64,000 nucleotides of DNA from Fervidobacterium pennivorans (GCF_001644665.1 NZ_CP011393.1:1997853-2061852); one strand, 5' to 3'. Positions 32,453-43,005 are shown, counted from the first letter of the stretch. Notes: generated by a model from the letters alone, not told the origin. A program made the numbers and translations.

Positions 32453-34174
32453 TTACTCATCTATAACCAACTGCTTTTTATACATCCTCGCATACAATCC
32501 ATCGTTTTTCAAAAGCTCGTAATGGGTCCCTTTTTCTAATACCATGCCCTGGTCAAGAACGTAAATAACGTCAGCGCTTTGGAGTACCTTAAGTCTGTGA
32601 GTTATTATTATCATCGTCGAACCTTTCATCTTGCTTCTTAGAGTTTGAATAATTTCTTCTTCGGTTTCCGGGTCAACTGCAGACAAACAATCGTCAAATA
32701 TGTAGACATCTGCCTTTTTCATCAATGCTCTTGCTATTGTCAACCTCTGTCTCTGACCACCAGAAAGCATCACACCGCGTTGTCCAACGATTGTATCGTA
32801 TTTGTCGGGGAATTTTTCAACATCTTCTTCAACTGCTGATAATTTGATGTATTCTTTCACCTCTTCCAAGTCAAATTGCTCCATAGCAAATGCAACATTC
32901 TTCGCCACAGAGTCAGAGAAAAGAAAACTCTCCTGTGGGACATAAGAAATAAGTTCGCGGATATCGTATGAATGAATATCGTTGATATCTATCCCGTTGA
33001 TAAAGACCTTTCCTCTGTCGACAGGGTAAAGTTTGCTGATGATTTTTACCAAAGTTGATTTCCCACTCCCTACAGTTCCGACAATACCAACGAACTGACC
33101 ACGTTTCACCTCAAAATCAACGCCTTTTAATACATATCTCTCCGTTCCAGGGTATTTGAACCAGAGGTCTTTAACAGATATATCATCTATTTGATGTATT
33201 TTGACAGGCTTTTCTGGTTCTACCACTATTGGTTGCGCGTTGCTTATCTCTTTTAGCCTTTGCAGAGAGGCTCGTCCTTGTTGAATAACATTCATAACCA
33301 TACCGTAAGCAGTAAGGGGCCAAATTAACATCCCTATGTAACTGTTGAAAGCAACGTAGTCACCAAGTGTAACCGTGCCTTTTATAACCATCGGTCCACC
33401 GACACTAAGTGCCAAGAAAAATGCAAGCGTTCCTATGAAATGAACCAGGGGCCACATAATACCCCATACGCGTATCAAAGACATCGTTGCTTTGAAATGT
33501 TCTTTTGCTTTTTTATCGAAAAGTTCTTCTATCTTTGGTAAAATAGAAAAGCTCTTTATTATCTTTATGCCATCCATAGTCTCTTCCGTATACCCACTTA
33601 GTTCCATGTAAACATCCTGTGCGTACCTCGACCTTCTAAAGATAAGCCTTCCGAAAAGCAGTGAGACCAAGATTATTCCCGGCAGTGGAATTAACGCAGT
33701 CAGTGTTAATCTCCAATTCGTAGATGTTGCCATGAAGAATATCGTCATTGAGCTCATAAAGAGAGCATCTGTTAATTGGACAACTCCTATTCCAAGCATC
33801 CTTTCTACTGTGCTCACATCGTTTGTAAAATATGCCATTATATCTCCCGAACGGTGTTTATCAAAAAAATGCATATCCAAACTCAGAATCTTATCAAAAA
33901 GGTTCTTCTTTGCATAATAGTCAAAATAACGAGCACTTCCCATTATAAAATAACGCCACCAAAATCTACCAAATAGCATACCTAACGCAAGTGCAAGTAT
34001 ATCAAGGACAAAAAATCGCACTTCAGAAACATCTTTTATTGTCTGAAGCGCGTTAATGGCTTTCGCTATAGCTTTTGGGACAAAAAGTTGGAGCATATCT
34101 ATTACGATAAGCGATATGATGCCAAAAATGTAAAAATGCCACCTTTTTTTCAGAAATTCTCTGAACATGCGCAT
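32453..34174 (-). CDS. ABC transporter, fused membrane and ATPase domains (MsbA/MDR-like half transporter)
   Basis: ~573 residues. Start ATG 34174 or the ATG two codons later, both behind GGGAGTGAT; upstream extension would enter the promoter. Residues ~10-300 hold six membrane helices of an exporter type 1 domain. The ATPase domain has Walker A GTVGSGKSTL, Q-loop VPQESFLF, signature LSGGQRQR, Walker B ADVYIFDDC (second acidic residue Asp instead of Glu) and the switch His in THRLKV. The Glu-to-Asp change at the catalytic position, DDCLSAVD, resembles the weaker site of heterodimeric exporters, so a second half transporter elsewhere is probable. Substrate unknown. Confidence 0.9.
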   Translation of the reverse strand: MRMFREFLKKRWHFYIFGIISLIVIDMLQLFVPKAIAKAINALQTIKDVSEVRFFVLDILALALGMLFGRFWWRYFIMGSARYFDYYAKKNLFDKILSLDMHFFDKHRSGDIMAYFTNDVSTVERMLGIGVVQLTDALFMSSMTIFFMATSTNWRLTLTALIPLPGIILVSLLFGRLIFRRSRYAQDVYMELSGYTEETMDGIKIIKSFSILPKIEELFDKKAKEHFKATMSLIRVWGIMWPLVHFIGTLAFFLALSVGGPMVIKGTVTLGDYVAFNSYIGMLIWPLTAYGMVMNVIQQGRASLQRLKEISNAQPIVVEPEKPVKIHQIDDISVKDLWFKYPGTERYVLKGVDFEVKRGQFVGIVGTVGSGKSTLVKIISKLYPVDRGKVFINGIDINDIHSYDIRELISYVPQESFLFSDSVAKNVAFAMEQFDLEEVKEYIKLSAVEEDVEKFPDKYDTIVGQRGVMLSGGQRQRLTIARALMKKADVYIFDDCLSAVDPETEEEIIQTLRSKMKGSTMIIITHRLKVLQSADVIYVLDQGMVLEKGTHYELLKNDGLYARMYKKQLVIDE

Positions 34175-34221
34175 ATCACTCCCATTCAAAAGAACTAAGA
34201 AAGTTTGTTTTGCGAACGATA

Positions 34222-34232
34222 TTATACCACAC
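34222..34232 (-). promoter_or_regulatory. Extended -10 promoter of the ABC transporter gene
   Basis: Minus strand TGTGGTATAAT, the third identical copy of this 11-mer in the window, ~48 bases before the start codon and just beyond the gdh terminator. Confidence 0.6.
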
Positions 34233-34238
34233 ATTGTA

Positions 34239-34269
34239 AAAAAATGGAGCCCCAAAAATGGGGCTCCAG
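34239..34269 (-). terminator. Terminator of the glutamate dehydrogenase gene
   Basis: Stem TGGAGCCCC (34246-34254) with GGGGCTCCA (34261-34269); on the minus strand it is followed by T tract (complement of AAAAAAA at 34239-34245). 22 bases beyond the gdh stop. Confidence 0.85.
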
Positions 34270-34290
34270 CGATTTTTTTGTCAAATTTAA

Positions 34291-35574
34291 TTACATTGGG
34301 TAGTATCCTCTTTCTTTGACAGCGTTAGCAACTCTGCTAATTGCAACGATATATGCTGCAGTTCTCATGTCCGTATTATATTTTTCCTTTGTCTTGTAAA
34401 CTTCTGCGAATGCGTTGACCATCATCTTTGTGAGTTTCTTTCTGATATCGTCAATGTCCCAGAAGAATGTTTGCAAGTCTTGGACCCATTCGAAGTAGGA
34501 GACCGTAACACCACCAGCGTTTGCAAGGATATCAGGAACTATAAGCACGCCTTTCTTTATGAGTATTTCCTCTGCCTCTGGGGTTGTTGGACCGTTTGCA
34601 CCTTCGACAATGATTTTTGCTTTGATGTTGTCTGCGTTCTTTTCTGTGATTGCATTTTCAAGTGCTGCGGGAACAAGGATATCAACATCGAGCTCGAGGA
34701 GTTCTTCGTTTGTAATTGGTTTAGCTTTTGGATATCCTTTGATAAGTCCTTTGTTTGCATCACGGTAAGCAATGAGGTCATCGATATCAAGACCGTTTTC
34801 GTTGTAAAGTCCACCACTAACGTCACTGACAGCAACAACCTTTGCACCAAATTCTTCACTAAGAATCTTTGCACTGAATGAACCAACGTTACCAAATCCT
34901 TGAACTGCTACTGTTGCTTTGGATATGTCTTTGCCAAGGGCTTTACATGCTTCGTTTGCAACGATAGATACACCACGACCTGTTGCTTCCGGTCTACCCT
35001 CTGAACCACCGAGGTCAAGTGGTTTTCCAGTCACAACACCGAGTGCTGTGTAACCAACGTTCATACTGTAGGTGTCCATATACCATGCCATTATCTTTGC
35101 ATTTGTGTTTACATCTGGTGCTGGAATGTCCTTCTGTGGTCCAACCATCATTTGAATTTCTGAGAAGAACCTTCTGCTGAGTCTTTCGAGTTCCTTTTCT
35201 GATAATTTTGTAACATCTACCCTAACGCCACCTTTTCCGCCACCATATGGGAGGTTCATAACAGCACATTTCCAGGTCATCCAGAAAGCAAGAGATGCAA
35301 CTTCGTCGAGGTTCGTGTCAGGGTGATACCTGATACCACCTTTTGCTGGTCCTCTGGCTGTGTTGTGCTGGACCCTGTAACCTTCGAATATTTCTACTCT
35401 TCCATCGTCCATTACCACTGGGAAGTGAACTTCCAAAATCCTCTGTGGCCAAAGCAGGAAGTTACCGATGTTTGGGTCAAGTTCCATGAGGTCTGCCGCT
35501 TTTAAGAACTGTTTTTGTGCATTTTCATAGAGTGGTCCAAACGGTTTAAGGTTTCCCATCGTGCTCAGTTTCAT
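34291..35574 (-). CDS. gdhA: Glutamate dehydrogenase
   Basis: ~427 residues, typical for the hexameric enzyme that interconverts glutamate and 2-oxoglutarate plus ammonia. Start ATG 35574, 9 bases behind GGGAGG; a longer frame lacks a ribosome site. Substrate region: ARGPAKGGIRYHP, PYGGGKGGV with the catalytic Lys, and PAPDVNTNAKIMAW. Rossmann fold near residues 205-250 with VAVQGFGNVGSFSA; after it VVAVSDVSGG, Asp at the strand end suggesting NAD preference (inference). In a peptide fermenter it would deaminate or transaminate amino acids produced by the proteases and aminopeptidases of this window. It has its own promoter and terminator. Confidence 0.96.
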   Translation of the reverse strand: MKLSTMGNLKPFGPLYENAQKQFLKAADLMELDPNIGNFLLWPQRILEVHFPVVMDDGRVEIFEGYRVQHNTARGPAKGGIRYHPDTNLDEVASLAFWMTWKCAVMNLPYGGGKGGVRVDVTKLSEKELERLSRRFFSEIQMMVGPQKDIPAPDVNTNAKIMAWYMDTYSMNVGYTALGVVTGKPLDLGGSEGRPEATGRGVSIVANEACKALGKDISKATVAVQGFGNVGSFSAKILSEEFGAKVVAVSDVSGGLYNENGLDIDDLIAYRDANKGLIKGYPKAKPITNEELLELDVDILVPAALENAITEKNADNIKAKIIVEGANGPTTPEAEEILIKKGVLIVPDILANAGGVTVSYFEWVQDLQTFFWDIDDIRKKLTKMMVNAFAEVYKTKEKYNTDMRTAAYIVAISRVANAVKERGYYPM

Positions 35575-35662
35575 CTTTTCACAACCTCCCTGGTTTTTAA
35601 TGCTGGCGTGCCAATCTACCAGCGTTTCCCAATGTTTTGATACGTTTATCATTTCCAAGTCT

Positions 35663-35691
35663 ATTATCTTTTAGCTTGATAAAACTATCAA
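35663..35691 (-). promoter_or_regulatory. Promoter of glutamate dehydrogenase
   Basis: Minus strand TTGATA (35691-35686), 17-base spacer, GATAAT (35668-35663): one mismatch in each hexamer. The leader to the start is ~80 bases. Confidence 0.7.
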
Positions 35692-35822
35692 CTTTCATTT
35701 TGTGAAGGGTATCACATTTAGATTGAAAAAAGCCTAAAAATCTTCTTTTTTCTCTTAGATGTTTATTTATCTTTGTTTATGCATCTAAATGCTATAGTTG
35801 TTTGGAACCGATGTAAAATAAT

Positions 35823-37490
35823 TTAGAACAGACCAATAATTTCCCCATTTTCGTTTATATCTATATTTACAGCAGCTGGCACTTTTGGAAGACCTGGCAT
35901 AAGCATAATTTCTCCTGCTAAGGCAACCACAAATCCTGCACCGGCACTGATTTGGAAGTCTCTGATTGTAAATTCGTACCCTTTTGGTGCGTTTATCTTC
36001 TTTGGATCATCTGAAATGCTGTTTTGTGTTTTCGCTATTATAACTGGGTAATTTCCAAACCCATTCTTTTTGAGCATGCTCAATTTTGACTTTGCTGTTT
36101 CTGTGTATGTAACCTTTCCTGCGCGATATATTTCTTTCGCTATCAGCTCTATTTTCTGCTCAACTGGTAAATCCATAGGAACCAGTGGCTTATAATTACT
36201 TGGTGTATTTTCTGCTATCTCCTCAACAGCTTTTGCAAGTTCGATAGCACCTTCTGAACCTTTTGCGTATACTTCATTAACCACACATTTAACCGGGCTG
36301 TTTTCCATCACGGCATCTATCTCTGCTTGAGTATCACTTTCAAATTTGTTGAGGGCAACAACAACAGGAACTCCGTATTTTTGCAAATTTTCAACGTGAA
36401 CCTTTAAATTCTCCATACCTTTTATCACAGCTTCCACATCTTCTTTAGAAAGTTCTTCTTTAGCAATTCCACCGTGGTATTTCAGTGCTCTAATAGAAGC
36501 AACCAGAACAACTGCATCAACAAATAAACCTCCAGTCGGCGCCACGAAGTCCAAGAATTTTTGAGCACCGAGGTCCGCTGCAAATCCGGCTTCAGTCACA
36601 ACGTAATCGGAAAGCAGAAGTGCAAGTTTGGTTGCTATAAGCGTGTTAGTTCCATGGGCTATATTAGCAAAAGGTCCGCCATGAACAAAAGCCGGTGTGT
36701 TTTCAATAGTTTGAACAAGGTTCGGATTAATGGCATCTTTTAGTAAAGCAGCTACTGCACCTTGTACGCCAAGGTCTTTCACTCTGATAAGCCCTTTCTT
36801 TTCACTTTGTGCAATAACAATCTCTCCGATTCTTCTTTTTAAATCAGCAATGTCAGAGGCAAGACACAATGTTGCCATTATCTCGGAAGCGGCGGTGATT
36901 AAGAATCCATCTTCTCTTGGATATCCGTTCGCACTTCCGCCTAACCCCACCACAATTTGCCTAAGTGCCCTGTCGTTCATATCCATAGCACGTTTCCAGT
37001 ATACCTTTCTTATATCTATTCCCAATTCATTACCGTGATTTATATGCGCATCTATCATTGCTGAAATTAAATTGTGTGCTGTTGTAACTGCATGTATGTC
37101 TCCTGTAAAATGCAGATTTATGTCCTCCATAGGTAAGACCTGCGAGTATCCCCCACCGGCTGCCCCACCTTTAACTCCAAAAACAGGACCTAACGACGGT
37201 TCTCTCAACGTAACTATCGATTTTTTGCCAATTTTGTTAAGTGCCATTGACAATCCTATACTCGTTGTTGTCTTTCCCTCTCCAGCTGGAGTCGGTGTGA
37301 TTGCGGTAACAAGTATCAATTTTCCCTTTTTCTTTCCTTGCTGCTCAAGTTCTTTTAAATACTTATGGTCAACCTTAGCAATGTAATTTCCGTAAAGTTT
37401 CAACCTCTCCTCAGGAATACCCAAACTAAAAGCTATTTGTCTTATATCTTTCAACTTTGCACTCTTCGCAATTTCAATATCTGACAGCAT
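35823..37490 (-). CDS. fhs: Formate-tetrahydrofolate ligase
   Basis: 555 residues, the usual length. Makes 10-formyl-THF from formate, THF and ATP for purine synthesis and Met-tRNA formylation. Nucleotide loop [15 protein letters not shown] near residue 65; further conserved blocks [21 protein letters not shown] and [11 protein letters not shown]. The start follows CGGAGGTGATAAC. It is a single gene between gdh and a divergent PP-loop gene. Links in this window: fmt uses its product, and the pur genes at 48.4-53.5 kb need 10-formyl-THF in the same pathway. Confidence 0.96.
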   Translation of the reverse strand: MLSDIEIAKSAKLKDIRQIAFSLGIPEERLKLYGNYIAKVDHKYLKELEQQGKKKGKLILVTAITPTPAGEGKTTTSIGLSMALNKIGKKSIVTLREPSLGPVFGVKGGAAGGGYSQVLPMEDINLHFTGDIHAVTTAHNLISAMIDAHINHGNELGIDIRKVYWKRAMDMNDRALRQIVVGLGGSANGYPREDGFLITAASEIMATLCLASDIADLKRRIGEIVIAQSEKKGLIRVKDLGVQGAVAALLKDAINPNLVQTIENTPAFVHGGPFANIAHGTNTLIATKLALLLSDYVVTEAGFAADLGAQKFLDFVAPTGGLFVDAVVLVASIRALKYHGGIAKEELSKEDVEAVIKGMENLKVHVENLQKYGVPVVVALNKFESDTQAEIDAVMENSPVKCVVNEVYAKGSEGAIELAKAVEEIAENTPSNYKPLVPMDLPVEQKIELIAKEIYRAGKVTYTETAKSKLSMLKKNGFGNYPVIIAKTQNSISDDPKKINAPKGYEFTIRDFQISAGAGFVVALAGEIMLMPGLPKVPAAVNIDINENGEIIGLF

Positions 37491-37609
37491 GTTATCACCT
37501 CCGTTTTTAAGTTTACCACACTTTTATTGTTAATAAAAGCTCAGAAAGTTCCAACGAAAGTGTTTTTTCATGCTTTTTTTCGTGTGTTCTTCACAATATG
37601 TATATGCTA

Positions 37610-37638
37610 TTCAATTTTGCTTTCAGATATGGTAAAAT
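37610..37638 (+). promoter_or_regulatory. Probable promoter of the PP-loop gene
   Basis: TAAAAT at 37633-37638 with TGG just before it (extended -10), and a weak -35 TTCAAT at 37610-37615, 17 bases upstream. The gene starts 43 bases downstream. Confidence 0.45.
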
Positions 37639-37680
37639 ATTGGAAAACAAAGAAGAATAAGAAACAGGAGGCTTGGTTCA

Positions 37681-38747
37681 TGGCTGTAAAAACAAAAGAA
37701 GAAATCTTAAATGAAATAAAGCAAGTTGCCAGCGAGTACGGTAAAGATTTTGTTATAGCATTTTCGGGAGGAATGGACAGCACAGCAGCAGCATTACTTT
37801 GCGCCGAAGCGTTGGGAAAAGAACACGTTGAACTTGTTCACGTTGTATATGGTCCTTACACATATTCAAATGCTTTAAAGATTGTTTCTGATTTTGCTCA
37901 AAAGTACGGCTTTAAACTTACTTTCGTAGAAAATCTTGGACAAGAAAAGATTTGGAAAACGGGTCCATCTTGCAATATGTGCACGAAAACAGTTAAAATG
38001 GGGACTGTCTTGAGTTATGCAAATGGTCGTATAGTGGTCACTGGTTCAAACTCGTCAGATACTTGGGGTAAAACCGGGCTAAGGGTATTCAACGGGATGT
38101 ATGCTCCACTTGGAGATTTAAGCAAAGACGAAATACGGGAAATTCTTAAAAGCTATGGAGTTACCATAAGAAGGATAGGGGAACATTCGACAAGAGAAGG
38201 ATGTAAATTAAAACATCTATTAAAGCCAATGACTAATCCCTCTTACCACGGGCAAGCAACAGCTATTGCAAACGAGTTGGTTTTGAAATATTTTCCAGAG
38301 GGAAACGAGATTGCAAATGTTAAGATAGTTGGTCCTTTGTCAAAGAACATCGCAGTCATAAACGTTAAACCATTCAGGAATGAGGTCCACGACCTTGCTG
38401 ACGAGTTAAGAAAAGTGGAAGTTATCGATGAAGTAGTTGTTGCCGATAAGCCATTGATTTTAGTAGTGGTCGCAAATCCTTCGATTTACAGAGTCGAAGA
38501 ATCAAAATTTTGGATAGCCGAAGGTAAACTTAAACCTGAATTTGCAGTGCCTATCAAAATAGAATGGCATGAATCAAAAAACAACAAACTCAGGACTTTT
38601 CATGTTGTGGAGGTGCGTGAATGGACGACTTACGAGAACGAGAAAGAAGAATACTGGGAGAATTACAAGAAAAACTTGGATATCATTTCAAAAATCCAAT
38701 GCTCTTGTACAATGCCCTCTGTCACTCCAGCTACGCGTACGAAGTAA
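37681..38747 (+). CDS. PP-loop ATP-pyrophosphatase superfamily protein
   Basis: 355 residues, start ATG 37681 behind CAGGAGGC. The PP-loop SGGMDSTAAALLC (~28-40) shows an N-type ATP pyrophosphatase that adenylates a substrate before sulfur or nitrogen transfer. A Cys pair in PSCNMCTKTV (~99-108) may bind a metal or carry sulfur; another Cys is in REGCKLKHLL. Similar to ExsB/QueC/LarE-type enzymes but not assignable to one. The C-terminal ~150 residues form a separate domain (VKIVGPLSKNIAVINVKPF). The last ~42 codons overlap rnc by 127 bases and look like a shadow of rnc, so the natural end may be nearer 38620. Confidence 0.75.
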
Positions 38748-39358
38748 ATCAACTTGGGAGGGATGTGAAAAACAACGAAAGGTTGGAGTTTTTGGGTGAT
38801 GCGGTGGTTGAACTTGTGGTCTGTGATATACTATATAACAAATATCCGGACGCAACAGAAGGTGAAATGGCAAAAACAAAAGGAGCCGTTGCCAGCGAAG
38901 AAGTTCTTACCGAGATTGCGAGCCAGTATGAACTCGGTAAGTACATCTTCCTTGGCAAAGGCGAAGAAAAGACTGGTGGAAGAACACGAAGTAGTATAAT
39001 AGCAGACACGTTCGAAGCGGTTTGTGCAGCAATTTACCTTGACGGTGGATTAACAAAAGTGATGGAAGTGTTTGGGGAAAAGTTCGAAAAAGCCATAGAA
39101 GTTTTCCTAACCGGTCAACGCATCTTTGATTACAAAACGGCTTTGCAAGAGATAACCCAAGAAAAGTATAGAGAATTGCCCGAGTATAGAACGGTTAAAC
39201 AAGATGAAAATGGAAGGTTTGTTGTTGAACTGTATCTCCAAGGTCAAAAAGTTTCAACTGGTACTGGAGCATCGAAAAAAGATGCGGAAAAAGATGCAGC
39301 AAAAAAAGCCTACGAAATATTGACAGCTACTGGTGAAAGTTCTTCTAATTCCAATTAG
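38621..39358 (+). CDS. rnc: Ribonuclease III
   Basis: 245 residues. Cleaves double-stranded RNA in rRNA and mRNA processing. The signature NNERLEFLGDAVVEL (~48-62) carries the catalytic acidic residues, with the second Asp/Glu pair in IIADTFEAVCAAIYLDGG. The C-terminal dsRNA-binding domain (~165-235) includes GTGASKKDAEKDAAKKAYE. Ribosome site GGAGGTG, five bases before ATG 38621, lies inside the upstream PP-loop frame. Confidence 0.96.
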   Translation: MDDLRERERRILGELQEKLGYHFKNPMLLYNALCHSSYAYEVNQLGRDVKNNERLEFLGDAVVELVVCDILYNKYPDATEGEMAKTKGAVASEEVLTEIASQYELGKYIFLGKGEEKTGGRTRSSIIADTFEAVCAAIYLDGGLTKVMEVFGEKFEKAIEVFLTGQRIFDYKTALQEITQEKYRELPEYRTVKQDENGRFVVELYLQGQKVSTGTGASKKDAEKDAAKKAYEILTATGESSSNSN

Positions 39359-39417
39359 ATGATACCGATTAAAGATATTGATAACAACTGGGGTGATAAA
39401 AAATCGACATTGGAGCG

Positions 39418-40266
39418 TTGCTGAAAACTTTCGAAGACTATCTGACACATGTAAGAAGAAGTTCCGAGAATACAGTTAAAGCATATATGAAAGACATAAA
39501 AAGGTTTTTTGAGTACTTGGGAAAGTCTCCCAAGCAAATAGAACGAGCTGATGTTGAACGTTTCATAAAAGCACTCTCCAAAGGCGAAATCACTGGAGAG
39601 CTAGTTACTGAATCGACCGTCTCAAGGTATATCTCGTCTCTTAGGACTTTTTTCGATTACCTCGAACTCATCGGTGTTGTTGAGGAAAATCCCATGGAAA
39701 GAGTCCGTCATCCACGGCTGAGGAAAAAAATACCAAGCTTTTTGACACTTGAGGAAGTCAAGGCACTTCTTTCCGTTTACGATGAGGAAAAAAAGCTAAA
39801 ATATAAAGCCATACTTTCACTTTTATATTTCTGCGGGCTAAGGGTAAGTGAACTTTGCAACTTACGTGTTGAGGATGTTTCATTCTACCCACCGTATGTC
39901 AAAGTTGTAATGGGTAAGGGAAACAAAGATAGACTCGTTCCAATAAGTGAAAACATCGTTCCGCTTCTTGAAAAATACGTGGAGAAATACAAACCAAAGA
40001 TTTATTTTTTTGAAAACAAAGGTCAACCACTGCATCCATCAACAGTTTTCAGAATCGTCAAACGAGCTGCACAAAAAGCAGGGATAACAAAACACATACA
40101 TCCACACACACTGAGACATACATTTGCTACACATTTGGTCATGAATAATGTTAACGTGAAAATCGTTCAGGAATTACTTGGGCATGCAAATCTAAGTACT
40201 ACTAGTATTTATCTACATGTTGCGGACAAAGAGAAATTCGATGCAGTTAAAAAGTTGGTTATATGA
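39418..40266 (+). CDS. xerA: Tyrosine recombinase (XerC/XerD-like)
   Basis: 282 residues, the size of a single archaeal/Thermotogales-type Xer recombinase that resolves chromosome dimers at dif. N-terminal SAM-like domain ~1-95, catalytic domain ~105-282 with Arg in CGLRVSELCNL, Lys in GKGNKDRLVP, His-x-x-Arg in HTLRHTFATH, His in LLGHANL and nucleophile Tyr in SIYLHV. Annotated start TTG 39418 has no ribosome site at a good distance; GGGGTGA at 39390-39396 would instead suit an in-frame ATC at 39403, giving five more residues. No dif-like site was identified. A solitary chromosomal gene, not part of an integron or phage. Confidence 0.88.
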   Translation: MLKTFEDYLTHVRRSSENTVKAYMKDIKRFFEYLGKSPKQIERADVERFIKALSKGEITGELVTESTVSRYISSLRTFFDYLELIGVVEENPMERVRHPRLRKKIPSFLTLEEVKALLSVYDEEKKLKYKAILSLLYFCGLRVSELCNLRVEDVSFYPPYVKVVMGKGNKDRLVPISENIVPLLEKYVEKYKPKIYFFENKGQPLHPSTVFRIVKRAAQKAGITKHIHPHTLRHTFATHLVMNNVNVKIVQELLGHANLSTTSIYLHVADKEKFDAVKKLVI

Positions 40267-40291
40267 AAAGTGAAGAAAGAGGGTATTATCT

Positions 40292-42523
40292 TTGGACAAG
40301 CGGGAAATCGGGAAAAGCTCGCATGAGCTAGAGATTATCGATAAGGCAAACCCACGAGTGACCCAAAAAACCGAAGCTTTTGAAGAACCTGGAAAATACG
40401 ATTCCGAAAGGTTCATATCAGAAATAGAAACGCTCCTTGGAAGACAGATTACTGACAAGGAGAAAGATGTATTGTACCGTGCTTTCGATATGGCAGAAGT
40501 CGCTTACCAAGGTCTTTACAGAAAGTCAGGTGAACCTTTCATAACACATCCAATAGAGGTGGCAAAAATCATAGCCGCATTGAAACTCGACGTTGATAGC
40601 ATAGTGGCTGCACTATTGCACGATGCCATCGAAGATAGTGAAGGTCGAGTAACTTATGAGATGATAGAAAAGAATTTCGGAAAAGAAATTGCTCAGATAG
40701 TTGACGGAGTCACAAAGGTTAGTAGAATAAACGCTCCGGTTGGAAATGTCGAGCAAAAGAAAAAACTTGAAACTATCCAGAAAATGCTTTTTGCAATGGC
40801 AGAAGATATAAGGGTGATATTTGTCAAGCTCGCAGACAGACTCCACAATATGCGCACAATAGATTTCGTCGAAGACGAGGAGAAAAAGAGATACAAAGCG
40901 ATGGAGACACTCGAGGTATATGCACCTATCGCCCACAAACTTGGTATAAACGTTATTAAGTCTGAGCTAGAAGACCTAAGTTTCAAGGTTCTCCACTACG
41001 ATGAATATCAAAAGATAAAACAATTGGTAGCACAAAAGAAAGTTGAAAGAGAGGAGAGGCTAAAGAGTTACATCCAGCAACTACAGACTGCTTTTCAAGA
41101 ACATAACATCGATGCACTAGTCGAAGGAAGGTATAAACACTACTACAGCATCTGGAAAAAGATGATTCAGAAAGGCAAAGACTTTAACGAGCTTTACGAT
41201 TTAATGGGATTGCGCGCTATTGTTTCAGATGTTACAACATGCTATACCGCTGTTGGTGTTGTTCACAACCTTTGGGTTCCACTACCCGGAAGGTTTAAAG
41301 ATTATATTGCCGCTCCAAAATCGAATGGCTATAGGTCTATCCATACAACCGTCATTACCCAATTTGGAGAACCATTGGAAATCCAGATTCGCGATAAACA
41401 CATGCACGAAGAAGCAGAATATGGTCTTATCGCCCATTGGGCATACAAAAGTGGTGAAGGGATTGTAGATATAAAACAAAAATGGATTTTAAGGCTTGCC
41501 GAATGGCGTAAAGAACTTTCACAGGGCTATGCCAGTCTGGAAGATTTAAAAAAGGAACTGCAAATGTCAGAAGTCTTTGTTCTAACACCAAAAGGCGAAA
41601 TCATTCACCTCCCGTACGGTGCAACCCCTATAGATTTTGCTTACGCAATCCACACAGAAATAGGTCACCATTTCGCAGGAGCGAAGGTGAACGGGAAGAT
41701 AGTACCTATCGATTATCAATTAAACAACGGAGATGTTGTGGAAATCATAGTCAACAAATCATCACCAGGTCCGAGCCTTGATTGGCTTAGATATGCAAAA
41801 AGCCCGAGAACTAAAGCAAAAATTAAGAGGTTCTTTAAAGAAAAAGAAAGAGAACAACTTATTGAAAGAGGAAAAGACGTTCTTCGAAGGGTAGCAAAGA
41901 AGTTGAACGTCTCTATCGAAGAACTTTTACAAAAACCAGAGATTAAGAAATACTTGACCACACATCAAATCGACGAGGAAGAATTTATTATCAGGCTCGG
42001 AGATAAAACAATCACCCAAGAAGAATTGATGCTGATAGTAGGCTTCAAAGAACAACCCAAAAAGAAGATAACAACGGCAAAGAAAAAATCACCAGCATCA
42101 CTTGTGGTTGTCGATGGGCTCGAAAGCCTTGAAACACTATTTGCAAAATGCTGTAATCCAATCCCAGGCGATAAAATAGTCGGAGTTGCAAGTAAAAGGG
42201 GTATCGTAATACATAGGTCCAATTGTCAAAATGTTGTAGGACATGGACCGGATAGAAAATTTCCAGCTCTTTGGCGTTCAGATGTAACAGCTCAATTTGG
42301 TGTGTTAGTAAGAATGGAACTTGATAAAAAAGAAAGAGTTCCAGAGTTGCTTTCGAAGACTATGGAAAGAAAAATCGAAGTAAAAAACTTCAAGTTTGAA
42401 ACAATAGAAGACGATTTTGTGATAATATCACTTAGCGTCATCGTTAAGTCGCTTGATGAACTCGAACAAATAATGGATTACTTCAAATCATCACCAGGTG
42501 TTAGAAAGGTGGTTCGAGGATAG
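40292..42523 (+). CDS. relA: Bifunctional (p)ppGpp synthetase/hydrolase
   Basis: 743 residues, start TTG 40292 behind AAAGAGGG. Domains in order: HD hydrolase (~60-220, [11 protein letters not shown]), synthetase (~270-390) with [23 protein letters not shown] (~420-480, [24 protein letters not shown]), zinc-finger-type region ([13 protein letters not shown]) and C-terminal ACT. RFKD in the synthetase matches the RxKD form of bifunctional Rel/SpoT, and the HD motif is intact, so both activities are expected. dtd follows after 2 bases, an arrangement common in bacteria. Confidence 0.95.
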   Translation: MDKREIGKSSHELEIIDKANPRVTQKTEAFEEPGKYDSERFISEIETLLGRQITDKEKDVLYRAFDMAEVAYQGLYRKSGEPFITHPIEVAKIIAALKLDVDSIVAALLHDAIEDSEGRVTYEMIEKNFGKEIAQIVDGVTKVSRINAPVGNVEQKKKLETIQKMLFAMAEDIRVIFVKLADRLHNMRTIDFVEDEEKKRYKAMETLEVYAPIAHKLGINVIKSELEDLSFKVLHYDEYQKIKQLVAQKKVEREERLKSYIQQLQTAFQEHNIDALVEGRYKHYYSIWKKMIQKGKDFNELYDLMGLRAIVSDVTTCYTAVGVVHNLWVPLPGRFKDYIAAPKSNGYRSIHTTVITQFGEPLEIQIRDKHMHEEAEYGLIAHWAYKSGEGIVDIKQKWILRLAEWRKELSQGYASLEDLKKELQMSEVFVLTPKGEIIHLPYGATPIDFAYAIHTEIGHHFAGAKVNGKIVPIDYQLNNGDVVEIIVNKSSPGPSLDWLRYAKSPRTKAKIKRFFKEKEREQLIERGKDVLRRVAKKLNVSIEELLQKPEIKKYLTTHQIDEEEFIIRLGDKTITQEELMLIVGFKEQPKKKITTAKKKSPASLVVVDGLESLETLFAKCCNPIPGDKIVGVASKRGIVIHRSNCQNVVGHGPDRKFPALWRSDVTAQFGVLVRMELDKKERVPELLSKTMERKIEVKNFKFETIEDDFVIISLSVIVKSLDELEQIMDYFKSSPGVRKVVRG

Positions 42524-42525
42524 AT

Positions 42526-42975
42526 ATGCGCGCTGTTGTTCAAAGAGTTACAAAAGCGAGTGTTAGCGTAGACAACGAGGTTGTTGGAAAAATTTCAAAT
42601 GGTATAGTTATTTTGCTGGGAGTGGGAAAGGATGACACTGAGGAAGATGCCAAATACTTGGCAGAAAAAATCGTGAACCTCAGAATTTTCGACGATGAAG
42701 ATGGTAAAATGAATCTTTCATTGTTAGATGTTAAAGGGCGAGCACTTATTATTTCTCAGTTCACACTTTACGGTGATTGCCGCAGAGGGCGCAGACCTTC
42801 GTATTCTGACAGCGCTCCACCAGATTTGGCAAAGGCTTTATATGAAAAATTCATCGAATTGGTAAAAAACTACGATGTTCATGTGGAAACTGGAATATTT
42901 GCTGCGCATATGCTTGTGGAAATACATAACGATGGTCCGGTGACTTTGTTACTTGATTCAAAAAAGGTATTTTGA
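42526..42975 (+). CDS. dtd: D-aminoacyl-tRNA deacylase
   Basis: 149 residues, full length. Removes D-amino acids from mischarged tRNA. Motifs [16 protein letters not shown] (active-site Ser-Gln region) and [11 protein letters not shown] (the Gly-Pro motif that gives chiral selectivity, here in the usual cis-Pro context). Start ATG 2 bases after relA stop, ribosome site GAGGAT within relA. Confidence 0.96.
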   Translation: MRAVVQRVTKASVSVDNEVVGKISNGIVILLGVGKDDTEEDAKYLAEKIVNLRIFDDEDGKMNLSLLDVKGRALIISQFTLYGDCRRGRRPSYSDSAPPDLAKALYEKFIELVKNYDVHVETGIFAAHMLVEIHNDGPVTLLLDSKKVF

Positions 42976-43005
42976 AATCATCTTTGGTGTCTCTAGGAGG
43001 ACTAT

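Noticed and set aside
38569..38799. Third frame across the PP-loop/rnc junction
   Set aside because: Arg/Lys/Trp-rich, no homology, and overlaps two certain genes.
39418..40266. Xer-type recombinase as a sign of a mobile element
   Set aside because: Flanked by rnc and relA, with no att-like repeats or cargo; fits the chromosomal dimer-resolution enzyme.
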